From Eustoma russellianum (taxonomy: Eukaryota; Streptophyta; Magnoliopsida; Gentianales; Gentianaceae), in contig AP025062.1 in NCBI GenBank assembly GCA_036186865.1, positions 26,806,672-26,870,671 of the forward strand: a DNA stretch of 64,000 bases. Reading direction: 5' to 3'. Position numbers and translations under genes: made by a program. The notes beneath the pieces were generated by a model. The model made no database searches. It was given only the letters and a program-made list of their open reading frames with translations, and was not told where the DNA came from. Positions within the stretch are counted from its first letter, which is position 1, and every line of letters begins with the position of its first letter. Below are positions 22,433 through 32,776 of this stretch, one piece after another.

Positions 22433-23302
22433 TGATAAGACAAAAATATTCATCTGGTACTCAACAAACAGTCAATGGTAAATCCAAACTTAGCACGACC
22501 AACTCCTACAGCTAGGCAGGATGCACTTCTGCTCAGCCAACATGCACTTCAGCTCGGCAAGGTATTACTTTATCAAGGCATCTACTTCTTCTCAAAGACA
22601 ATATGCAATAAATCATTCAAGAGCTTCACTTCGGCCCTGGGCTCCAGCCTCGGCTTCTGCTTAGAAGGGCATACTCCAAATCACTTTAGCCAGATCACAG
22701 CAGGACTCTAATAGAGCGTCATCTAGACCCATTTTTACACCTCGGCAAACCCTTGCCAGGTGTCAAGCACAACTCAGCTTCATTAAGCATGGGACCACCT
22801 GGCAGATGTACAGTAAAATGCGGAGGCACATCAGACTTTTCAACCTGCACAAGCCAGAGTCCTATCTGCAGACCTAGCGGTCCCACCAGCAGGCCTAATG
22901 GTCCCATCAACACACCTATAATGTCATAACCCATCTGCACAAGAAAGGGTCACCTCTGCCGTCAGAGGCAAAGGACAAAGGAGAAACAACAAAAGCAAGA
23001 CAATGGACACAAGGAAAAGGATTCGAAACATTTTTCTTCTTCAAGAGCTCATTCACAGAAATCTCCATAGACAAAATTTGAGAGATCTTCTCCAGTTTTC
23101 AAAACATAAACATATTTCAGTGAGAATGGCCCAAACTGACTTGAGCGTCGGAAAGTTTTATCCGAGGTCACACCCCGGGACATCTGACCTTTGCTTCCCT
23201 GTGCAGGTCATTAAGGAAGTTCTTCTAGTTATCAAGTTCAAACAAGCTAACGACGTTGATTTCAGATCATCTCTGATCCTTGGTTAAGATCCGGCTTCAT
23301 CA
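22433..23302 (+). repeat. Element B 3' LTR (870 bp)
   Basis: Pairs with 12259-13130 and has the same 21 bp repeat block near 22860-22922. It ends TTCATCA before CTTCT. Confidence 0.9.
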
Positions 23303-24284
23303 CTTCTAGACACCAAGAATTCTATGTCTTTAGTGTTAGAAATTTAGGCAAAATATGGTAACCAAACTGATAAATGAAAACAAACGAAAAGAGAATAGCG
23401 AGATGTAACAAAGGTACACTGTCTTTCAATAAGTAGACTATGCGACAAATGCTTCCTATGATATAACGGCTTCTTCCTTTTGTATGCTTTGCAAGAAGAA
23501 GCTTGAACTTGTCTATTCGAAGTGTTTAATACCAGATGAAGAGGGAAAATCAAGAAACAAATTCTGTAGGTTTTCATAAAAGTCTCAAAGTGGTTTTTCA
23601 ATGATCATTTCAAAGTATATCAAAAATCATTTAAAAATTATATCAAAATTATAACATCAAAACATTTTGATCCTTGTATTTATAGACTTCAAATCACAAA
23701 AAAGAAGTGAATTTGATACTTCTCTATAGAATTTAACTTCCAAAGTTAGTTTATGACCCTTAAAGTTTGGAAAGAGGTGCCCCAAGCTGCAAAAGTTGCA
23801 TCATTTCATCAAAAGACAACAAAAAAATTCTACTATCTGAAGTTACTCAATGTCAGGTCAATTTTATCAAATGTTGGATTCAAAATTTTTTTATCTTGCA
23901 ACTCAGAACTCGTCACCGAACTACGGACCTAATGTTTGGTAAATGGATTTACCGGACGCTCGGTGAAACATTTAATGACTAGACAGAAACTTCAAAATTT
24001 AACAGAACTAAAAGTTCATCGCCAAACGTTCGGTCACACTCGCCGAATATTCGGTTACATCAGATTTCAGAGATATCAGAGTATCGTCTCACCTATACAC
24101 TCCAAGTTCCACTTCATTCTTCAATCAACCTTTTTACATGTTTGTATATAAAATTGGAGCACTTTTGAAAGAACCTTTATGTGTTTTTTTAACAATCCCT
24201 CACATGATCCAACATTTATATAAAACCATCCATGAACAATTATAAACTATTGAGAAACACGGTTGGAACAACATGCCTGGAGAA
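23303..24284. other. Unclassified AT-rich spacer
   Basis: About 980 bp without a recognisable gene. A few short CGAACGTTCGGT / CCGAATATTCGG-like near-palindromes occur at about 23890-24060. Nothing else stands out. Confidence 0.5.
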
Positions 24285-24311
24285 TGTTATGGATCCCACA
24301 CAGTGTGTATC

Positions 24312-24314
<3 letters not shown>

Positions 24315-24368
<54 letters not shown>
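24315..24368. repeat. (AT)n microsatellite
   Basis: About 26 AT dinucleotides in an uninterrupted run inside the presumed H LTR. A reading frame crossing it (repeated Tyr-Ile) is an artefact. Confidence 0.95.
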
Positions 24369-24372
<4 letters not shown>

Positions 24373-24684
24373 AGATGTAAAAATTACAAATATTTACAAA
24401 TTGTATATTGGTCGGTTTACTCCACCTTTTACCCGGACAAGGCGCATATTCCACAAAATCTGGGACTATTACTTCCTTATCTCTGCTGCGTCTCCATCAC
24501 TACAGCAAATGTCCCAATCATTGCAGGGTTCTATTGGAGCGTGTTTTTGGTCCGTTGGAGGCAGCTCGCCCTTAGTTGTAGGAAGGCCTTCTTCCTCAGA
24601 TATGTGTATATATATAATCTTGGTAGTTAACCTATGAAAAGATAACAGAAGAACTTTGAGTTCTTCTTTAGCTATTCGTCTGTG

Positions 24685-24691
24685 TATAAAA
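24685..24691 (+). promoter_or_regulatory. TATA box candidate in H LTR
   Basis: TATAAAA about 220 bp before the LTR end, a plausible position for U3/R transcription start. No further support is visible. Confidence 0.35.
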
Positions 24692-24913
24692 GTGATTCTT
24701 CAAGCGTTGATTTGTGTGGAAAACTTGTGTTCAGTGAGCGGTGATAAAGTGCATTAATGTTCATTATTTTGTGAATAAAATTGTTCAATTGAAGTGATAT
24801 CAAGTCTTTATTTCTTGAGTGATCCACATGATTAAAAGCGTTGTTGTTCTTCCTGTAAACTTGAGATTCAAAGACTTCTTCTTGGATCTTAATTGAAGCT
24901 GTGATTTCCCACA

Positions 24914-24926
24914 TGGTATCAGAGCC
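24914..24926 (+). other. Primer binding site of element H (tRNA-iMet)
   Basis: TGGTATCAGAGCC, a full match to the complement of the initiator methionine tRNA 3' end. Confidence 0.85.
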
Positions 24927-25477
24927 ATTGAACTCCAGTCTGAAATCTTTGTTGATTGAGCATCTAAAATTGTTTGATTTTGTGAAATCGACAAATCTGG
25001 AAAATATGAGAAATTGCATGTTTGTTCTTCTTCATCTCACTAAGCTCAAAAGTGGTTGTGTCTCTTGATTGTGAAAGAAAATCTGAGAAACTGTCTCGAT
25101 TCTGAGAAAAATTGTATAATCAAAATGATCTCCAAGTGCATGCGTATCTCACTTTCTATTTCCTGAGATATTGTTGATTTCAAGTATATAAGTCTTGATG
25201 AAACTTTCTGAGTCTTCGATTTTTAACTGCTGCAAAGTTGTTCAGAGCCATTGAGCTCGATTCTAATGTAAAAGGATTGTTGTTGTATATGCAAGCTTTG
25301 TGATTGTGTTTTCACTTGATGCTCAATCTCGTGCTGTGCTTGCGTGTTGTGTCTTCACTTAGAAGATTTGATAATCTATGATGTGGATTCTGTCTATTGC
25401 TCTAACTGAAAAAAATACTGTTATAATTGAGTTAATCATCTGTGAATTTGTTCTGTCTGGTGAACAAACCAGGCTTT
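24927..25477 (+). other. Leader of element H, left part
   Basis: T-rich untranslated leader after the primer site. It ends in GCTTT (25473-25477), the target duplication of element C, and resumes at 47110. A degenerate AGAGCCATTGAGCTC near 25243 echoes the start of the leader. No gag was recognised. Confidence 0.6.
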
Positions 25478-26152
25478 TGTAGCGCCCCGACCCGGACAGC
25501 AGAATCCGAACCGGTGCACCCGTCGTAGCTTAATGAGAAGACTACAAGACGTCTCATCTCTCGATTACACATCATCGATGACGTCAGAGAAATAAGTGCG
25601 GAAACACGTATCTCACAAATCTAAACCATCAAAGGAGAACTTCAACGTATAATGTAATTACAAAAGAGTATTATGAAAGCCGACTAAATCCTCGAACGAA
25701 TAAAAGAAACTGAAACAAATGGCAACAGCCTCAACTATCTCTCAGTTGCGTCTAAATATCACATTCAGCCCACTCGTCATCGTCCTCTATGAAGATCATA
25801 TCGTAGCTAGGCTCATCTGCAATGACAAAGGTAGTACCCTTAGCGAAAAACGCTAGCAAGTAACCCGCTTATAAGACATACGGGATCAACACATGGCAAG
25901 ACATGAGTAATATGTAATTCAAGGGGGTAGTGGGGCACATGTCTTGTATATATTTCAAGAACTTATATATACAATACAAGAACGTAAAACAGTAATCCTT
26001 AACCGTAAACAATTAATAATCATTCAAATCACATCGCAATCACCCCAACTGACTCACGTTATGCATGACAAAATATGCACTGTACTACACAGTCACAAAT
26101 GCATGGGCAATTTTCAAAACAGTGCAATGCATGTCACAATGTCCGGTCTCAT

Positions 26153-26445
26153 AACTTTATACCCTGTAACGCACCTCGGCTTATATTTCCATCCCGATTA
26201 ACGTTACAGACAACTTTATACCCTGTAACGCACCCCGGCTTATATTTCCATCCCGGTTAACGTTACAGACAACTTTATACCCTGTAATGCACCTCGGCTT
26301 ATATTTCCATCCCGATTAACATTACAGACAACTTTATACCCTGTAACGCACCCCGGCTTATATTTCCATCCCGGTTAACGTTACAGACAACTTTGTGCCC
26401 TGTAATGCACCTCGGTTTATATTTCCATACCGATTAACATTACAG
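26153..26445. repeat. Five 59 bp tandem units, each a hairpin with covarying arms
   Basis: Units begin near 26153, 26212, 26271, 26330 and 26389. Each has the left arm CTGTAACG or CTGTAATG, an inner TCGG or CCGG, a loop TTATATTTCCAT, an inner CCGA or CCGG, and the right arm CGTTACAG or CATTACAG. Arms match within every unit: units 1, 3 and 5 pair TCGG with CCGA; 2 and 4 pair CCGG with CCGG; 1, 2 and 4 pair AACG with CGTT; 3 and 5 pair AATG with CATT. The equivalent array in the other LTR is at 45211-45503. Confidence 0.9.
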
Positions 26446-26951
26446 GCCACCTTCGTAAACCTGTGCCGAAACACAGCTCTTTTCAAAACAATATGCAAAT
26501 GCAAATGCCATGATGCAAGACTCCTCATTTCAAACACATTCTTTGTTCACATAATCAATTCACATTCACATATTCAATTCACATTCAGTAATCAATCAAC
26601 CACACAAGATTCCCTTGACTTACACATCAATGCTTATGCTTCGAGCTAGGTCGTCAACACTTAACCTTGATTCTAAAATTCACAACCTATGTGAGAACTC
26701 CTACCTTCCTTCATTGAACTCTATAAAACCTCGTACGTTTATTTCCTAACCCTCCTGGGTCATCCACGTTGAAGTCATATTCGAATACACCTCAGATTCT
26801 CCAAATTTGGTTCACCATCTTAAGTCATGTTCCCAAGACTTAGACTAACCTCAATCAAGTCCTAAGAAGTCTCTAAGGTCACCCAAAGGGTCCCCTAGCT
26901 TCCCTCTTTATTCCCTTGTTTCCCACCAAAACTGATGGACATCATCCCCTC

Positions 26952-27186
26952 ACATCGATCGATCGATGTGACTTCATACTCTCACATCGATCGATCGATG
27001 TCCATCAGAGGACATCGATCTCTCAACCCTCTTCTACATCGATCGATCGATGTCCATCAGAGGACATCGATCTCTCAACTCTCTCTACATCGATCGATCG
27101 ATGTCCATCAGAGGACATCGATCTCTCTACTCTTCCTACATCGATCGATCGAAGTACTTCATCCCCTCACATCGATCGATCGATGT
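26952..27186. repeat. Array of ATCGAT palindromes, element C 3' LTR
   Basis: ACATCGATCGATCGATGT, a perfect 18 bp palindrome, occurs at 26952-26969, 26984-27001, 27036-27053, 27087-27104 and 27169-27186, with an imperfect copy at 27138-27155. Between several copies lies CCATCAGAGGACATCGATCT, which repeats half of the palindrome. The reading frames through it (repeats of SIDRCPSEDI type) recur in the other LTR and are not likely to be genes. Confidence 0.9.
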
Positions 27187-27690
27187 CCACTATTCCAGAA
27201 CAGAAACTTCGCGATTTCTGCAGAAACTGCAGAACCCTAACTCCAATTGATCCCAAATTTCATCCCAATCAATCCAAGCCTAATCCCTGCTATAATCTCA
27301 TGCTTAAACTACAGGTTGAACATTATACACCTACCAAACAAAGATTCAAGCCTAAACTCAAACCTTTCCCCCAACAAACCCAAAAGAGCTCACTTTTTTC
27401 CCCTCTTCTCCCTTTTCAACCGCAAATAGCACCAAATAGGGTTCGTGGGGCTGGGTTTTGCATGGTCTCACATAATCAACAACAATAACAATGTTTTTCA
27501 ACATATAATGGCCAAATCTCCAAAACCAAAACACAGAAATCACATATAGATTCATAGAAAGAAACTACTGCATGGTGATCCGTTTAGATATCAAAAATAG
27601 GCCTTTTCTCTTTCGCAAAACGTAGGAACTTATAAGTAGATTACTTTCCTTTGATTACTCGAAGAAGAAACGAAGAACGGACGAAGATTG

Positions 27691-30600
27691 TGTAGAGAAA
27701 AAGGGGTTTGAGTGATTTCAAAATAAGTGACTTAAATGCATGATACATATACAAACGTGTACATATATGCATGATACTTTGCTATTACTTGCCTTATTTA
27801 GCTTATATATAATGTTGCCCGACTAACGAGCCATGAAGTTAAAGCTTACATCATATGGCAAACATTTGTTGTGTTTATACTATTTTCAGGTGCCACCATT
27901 AATGAACTAAACTAGTTCATTAAGTGAAGTACTTAGTTTATTAAACTAAGTAGTTCATTAAAGGAAACCACATTTGGAAAAGGCACAAAGGCAACAGAGC
28001 TAAGGAAGGAAAGTTTTCTCCTCCTCCCTTCTTTAATGTGACATGCCACATATATATATATTACATATATTTTCAGATTTTTAAGAAAAGACACATACAC
28101 ATGTATTCCAACGTACTAACGATACGATATATATTTTACGTACGTACGTTAACGTCACACCACTATACTTAACTCATATTTATGAGTATATTCAGGTCTT
28201 ATATCATATGATATAAGATATGGTGATGACAAATTAAATACGACACGATAAAAGGTTCTAAACCGAAAATTGTCGTATCAGGCGAATACCGAAACTTCAC
28301 CAACGTGTCACGTACTTGCCATAAATAAATGGCCAGCCCCTATACTTCAAAATTCCATAAAACTTTCGTGGGATACATGAAAAATTCAGCCAAAAATACT
28401 TTCCATGTTGGCACACACAAATTACCCCACATTAAGGCCAAAATGTGAAGATTCCAAGTTTAATTTTGTCACATGTTAATGGTACCACTTTAGACCAGCC
28501 AAGTGCTGAGATTTAAAGTATATATTATATATATATTATGTATAACATAATATATATAACATGTGCAAAAGTTAGAACTTAAATTAGAGAAAAATCGGGT
28601 AATCGATAAATATCGAAAATTCGGTTTTCTACGCACACAACACATGGAACGTTTTTGGTACATCATGTGACACGTATCTAGACACTTTTTACATATGTTA
28701 TACATCTTAAAGTTTTCTAGAAAATTAAATTAAGGGCTGATTGGAATATAACATGTGTGTATTATTAAATGTGCATTATTTTACAAAGTTAGCAAAAATA
28801 AATTTCAGCACATACACATACATATCCATTGCCACCTACAGCTGAGATGGAGCTTATTTGGAGCCTTGTTGGCATATTGATTGGTCAAGGATCAATCATA
28901 CAATGTTGTTGAATTAAAGAGAGAAGCTACAAATGGTAAGAATTCAAAATTTGTCTCTCTTATATCACATGCTGAAAATTTCAGCATGCTAAACAAGTCG
29001 GCCGATTTTTATGACTTTAATATGATATATTTCATCATCTTCTATTGTGTGATTGATTGGAAGAAGAAATGGAAATGATTTGAATATTATTTAAATTAAT
29101 AAAGTGTCATATTCTACATATCACACATGCTGAAATTTTTTCAGCATGTGTGAAGACATGGTGTGGCCGAATATATGAGCTAAAAAGTGTCCATATTCAT
29201 TTCTCATGTGATAGGAATAATTACCATCAATTGGTGATTCATTTTTTTTAAAGAAAAATCAAAGTAAATTTGGCATTATTTTGAATGAAATGGAATGTGT
29301 CACATGCTGAAAATTCAGCATGGCAATATCACTTGATGGCCGAAATTTTGATTAAGGAAGGAAGAATTTTGTGTCTTGCAATTTATGTGATATACCTTAT
29401 GATTTATGGAAATTATTTTGTGATGATTTTGACACATGTTTAAGTGTAATTCTCAGATTTTTCCAAGTCATCAATGATGACAACATTCATCCAATAAGAA
29501 GGTGCCAAGTAAGCGAAGCCTAAATGATCATCCAATAAGAAGATGCCAAGTAAGCAAGACCTTGTCACAATGATGTCTTACATCCTCCCAAGGACTTAAA
29601 AGATAATTTTCAAGAGGGGGAGACACTCACAAGGGGACGGCTGCAACATCATTAAAAGGAAAGAGGTTGAGCAAAAACAAAAACAAGAACAAGCATTGCA
29701 AATCAAAGTGATCAAAAAGCCTAGCTCTTCTTCTTCTACATTCTCTTTCTTTCTTTCTTCTTGTAAGCCTATTGTATTCATATCTTTAAATCTTGAATAG
29801 GCTTGATATAAACCACCACATATTCCATATCTTTGTAAAAGATTGATCAAGGTGTGATCAATCTTCATTCTTGCGAGGTGGTGGTGTTCGTGCATATTGT
29901 ATTGAACGTACAAGGTTTGTAAAGGGTTGGAGTTGGTGTGTAACTCCATCAACCCTGTGGTAAGGTGTATTGCGTGTGTGTGATTAGTGTGAACCAAGGA
30001 AGGTGTTCCTTGAAGACTGGAGTAGGTTGTTTATAACCGAACCAGTATAACATTCTTGGCGCCATTTACTTTCTGCATTTACTTTTCAGTTACTGCACTG
30101 ATTACCCTTCTTGTTCGCATTCGTAAAAATAGTTAATGAATTTCAAAAATCACGAAAATTTCCAGAAATATACTCACACGTTCTAGGGTTAATGTGGCAC
30201 AAGTTTCAACCCTTTTGAATAAGTATAAGTCAATCAAACATCAAAAGTTCTGAGACTAGTGCGTCTGATTTTCAGACTTTCAAAGGTTGAGACTTTGATT
30301 GTAGTTGACCTACTTCCCAAAAGAATTTTGCAAAACTGTTTCAACCCATTTAAATATAATATATAAAGAGTTAGTTCTTAAATTTTCAGAGCTTTTGGAT
30401 GTTCACACAAATAGGAATAAATTTTTCAAAACCATCTACCGTTTCTGGCAGATTCGAGCAATCTGAGTACCAACGGTTTTTGAAGGGGTTAAAGGTTGAA
30501 TTTTAATTTGAAATTTTTAGGGGACCCTCATAACATCTGAGGCTAAGGTCTCTCAAAATTTCAGAATTTGTGGAGACCTCTAACCTGGTTTTAAAAACGT

Positions 30601-30737
30601 CTTAAAACTGGTTCTGAAAACAGAATCTGTTTTCAGAAGTTCAATTGTTTAGGTTCAAACAAATTTTAAAAACCACACTTTCCGCACCATCTATTCAACC
30701 CCCCCTCCCCTTTTAGTGGTGCCTTGCAGATCCTACA
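27691..30737 (+). repeat. Element D 5' LTR (3047 bp)
   Basis: TGTAGAG...CCTACA. Very similar to 36180-39228, with roughly one to four differences per 100 bp where I compared them. It has the ACGT box at 28138-28149 and palindromes at 28968-28988, 29122-29152 and 29303-29322. A 133-codon antisense frame (29596-29997) recurs in the 3' LTR only because the LTRs are duplicates. Confidence 0.94.
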
Positions 30738-30739
30738 AG

Positions 30740-30751
30740 TGGTATCAGAGC
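30740..30751 (+). other. Primer binding site of element D (tRNA-iMet)
   Basis: TGGTATCAGAGC, 2 nt after the LTR, an exact complement of the initiator methionine tRNA end. Confidence 0.92.
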
Positions 30752-30791
30752 GCATGAACACTCACTTCAAGGAATCCAACGATTCAGTGAG

Positions 30792-32715
30792 ATGGCAACC
30801 ACAAATCTCAAAACCGAGCAAGAAGGTATGTCGAGCCAAAGGCCTCCACTTTTTGACGGTGAGTCGTTTATTCAGTGGAAACTTAGAATGAAGCTTTTTC
30901 TTATGGCTATAGATATAGATCTTTGGTCAATCATTGAAGATGGTCCTTATGTCCCATCTAAGGTATCCACCGTAGACGGAGTCACATTAGAAGTTGTTAA
31001 AACTAGACAAGAATATACGAGTGATGATAAAAAGAAACTTAGTATGAATGCTAGGGCTATGCAATTGCTTCTAAACGGATTAAGTAAAAGTGAGTCTAGT
31101 TATGTGTCAAACTGTTCGAGTGCACAAGAAATGTGGAGGATACTAGAAATGAAACACGAAGGCACGAGTCAAGTAAAAGAGTCAAAAATAAACATGCTTA
31201 TGTCCACACTTGAGTCGTTTAAATTATTGCCTAATGAGTCTATTGTTGATATGGATCTTTGTTTAACTAACATTTACAACTCTCTTGAGTCTCTTGGTAA
31301 AGCTTTTACCACGCAGGAAAAGGTACAGAAAGTCCTACGAAGCCTTCCATCCGAATGGGATCCTAAAGTGACCGCTATAGAAGAAAGCAAGGAAACTAAG
31401 CCAATAAAGATGGAAGAATTAATCGGATCACTTAAAGTTTATGAGAATAAACTCACCATACGGAAATCAGAATCATCTAAACAAGGTAAAACTATTACTT
31501 TTAAATCAAATGAATATGTCTCCCCTCCCTCTGATCACGTAGATGATAGTGATTCTGAATCGGATAACGATGACCTAATTCTATTTGGCTAAAGGCTTAA
31601 GAAAATTTATGAGAAGGTCATTTAGAAACAAAAATAAGGGTACTACATCCAAGAGAAATAAGAACAAGTCAAATGATAAAGACGTTAAATGTTATGAATG
31701 TGGAAAACTCGGACACTTATCATATGACTGCCCCAATAAAGAAAAGCAAACAAATAAATACCCTGACAAGGAGCGGAACAAAAATAGACTCGTCTCAGAA
31801 CCCAAACAAAGGAAACGTGCTCTAAAGGCCTCCACCTGGAGTGATTCATCGGATTCTGAAACTGAGACCGAAGAGGAGATTGCACAAGTATGCTTTGCAA
31901 CCAAAGCATCTAATGAGGTATCATCTGATTCTGACTCTGACTCTGAACCCTCTTATGAAGATCTTTTTAGTCAGTATTTAGAACTGCATAAATTCACTAA
32001 GACTCTCACTAAGGAAAAGAAGCGATTAATTGAAGACAAGAAACTATTAGAATCTTCTAACGAGAATCTTGTCGCTCAATTAAGCGATTCAAAGAAAGAG
32101 TCATCATGTGTCATTACTGCATTAAAGACAGAGATTTCATCATTGACCACTCAAAATAATGAAATGAAATCCGAGATTTCATGTTTGAAATCAAGGAATA
32201 CCGATTTAGAGAAAATGATGAAACAGTTTGATACGGGGTCCAACATGCTGCATCGCATTATATTATCAAAAAAGCATGACAGCAACAAAACGGGTTTGGG
32301 ATACGTTGATACAAATAAAGTATCAACCAAACCAACCAAGTTTGTGGTGTCTAAGAAAGTAAACACCCCTAAGCCTCAAGTGGCGTCTAAGATGACGCAT
32401 AAGGCGCCTCTTTCCTCATCACGCCCCACTTCTTCTTCATATCATGTGAAATATAACTTTGTACCATATAGATATGAAAAGAAAAGAACAATGCATACAC
32501 GAAATTCATATCATCCACACACTACGCACACACACACAAGGACATATCAAAAACGTCCTTCATTTAGTGAGTATAGAGGAGTCCTTGGGCAAAGGCCCAA
32601 AGTGCATGCACCACATGTCTACTATATCGCACCTTCATCTACATTCTTGCCATTTGATAGACCGAGAAGGATCACCCAAGTATGGGTATCAAAAGGTACT
32701 TTTACCAAGAGGTGA
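30792..32715 (+). pseudogene. gag: Element D gag
   Basis: The ATG at 30792 (MATTNLKTEQEG) matches the A start. The capsid region (PLFDGESFIQWKLRMKLFLM; MWRILEMKHEGTSQ; VLRSLPSEWDPKV) spans residues about 17-210. An extra T near 31575 (CTATTTGG, CTATTGG in A) shifts the frame; the second part starts LRKFMRRSFRNKNKG, then the CCHC knuckle CYECGKLGHLSYDC (about 31690-31730), a Glu/Ser-rich acidic stretch, a coiled coil (LTKEKKRLIEDKKLLESS, about 32000-32230) and a basic His/Tyr-rich tail ending GTFTKR with TGA at 32713-32715. It forms the virus-like particle in intact relatives. The total of about 640 residues fits the long Gag of Sireviruses. Confidence 0.92.
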
Positions 32716-32776
32716 TTAACTAACTCGAAAGGACCCAAAGTTAAAAGGGTACCTATATCATCTTTGCACATTGCAG
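32680..32776 (+). other. Candidate gag/pol boundary intron (97 nt), element D
   Basis: CAA|GTATGG at 32680 to CACATTGCAG|GGAGCC at 32776, phase 0 on both sides. The gag stop TGA (32713-32715) and the stops of the pol frame lie inside. ACTAAC at 32719-32724 could be a branch point. Without removal the gag and pol frames differ by one and are both closed. Splicing is inferred; initiation or bypass are alternatives. Confidence 0.45.

Larger units (their letters stand above)
12259..23302 (+). mobile_element. Element B: Tat-type Ty3/gypsy retrotransposon with antisense gene
   Basis: LTRs lie at 12259-13130 and 22433-23302 (TGATAAG...TTCATCA). The internal order is gag, protease, RT, RNase H, a second RNase H, integrase, a repetitive non-coding stretch, and an intron-containing gene on the opposite strand before the polypurine tract. 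A second RNase H and an extra antisense ORF are known hallmarks of plant Tat-lineage (Retand-like) elements. The flanks CCTCC (12254-12258) and CTTCT (23303-23307) differ only by two C/T changes and may be a decayed 5 bp target duplication. All sense ORFs carry stops or frameshifts. Confidence 0.92.
24285..24913 (+). repeat. Probable 5' LTR of copia element H
   Basis: Begins TGTTATGGATCCCACA, a common start of plant copia LTRs, and ends TTTCCCACA exactly before a tRNA-iMet primer site. It contains an AT microsatellite and a TATA box candidate. The matching 3' LTR was not found in the window and no target duplication can be assigned, so the left edge is tentative. Confidence 0.55.
25478..27690 (-). 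repeat. Element C 3' LTR, part left of D
   Basis: Starts TGTAGCGCCCCGACCCGG on the plus strand and matches 44532 onward. It is interrupted by element D at 27690/27691 and continues at 39234. The joined length (about 2574 bp) agrees with the other LTR (2578 bp). It holds the hairpin array at 26153-26445 and the palindrome array at 26952-27186. Confidence 0.93.

Noticed and set aside
24232..24630. ORF with a long Tyr-Ile repeat
   Set aside because: It is a translation of the AT microsatellite in the H LTR.
26916..27488. A 190-codon ORF with repeated SIDRCPSEDI text, also at 45974-46486
   Set aside because: It is a translation of the ATCGAT palindrome array in the C LTRs. Several frames are open over the same repeat, and the frame is not kept equally in both copies.
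29596..29997. A 133-codon minus-strand ORF present again at 38088-38489
   Set aside because: Both copies are in the LTRs of element D. The ORF is duplicated because LTRs are copies, has no known domain and lies over T-rich non-coding sequence.
32711..32776. Donor AG|GTGATT at the gag stop as the intron start
   Set aside because: It leaves gag in phase 2 while the acceptor needs phase 0, so protease would be read in the wrong frame. The donors at 32680 or 32686 keep the frame.
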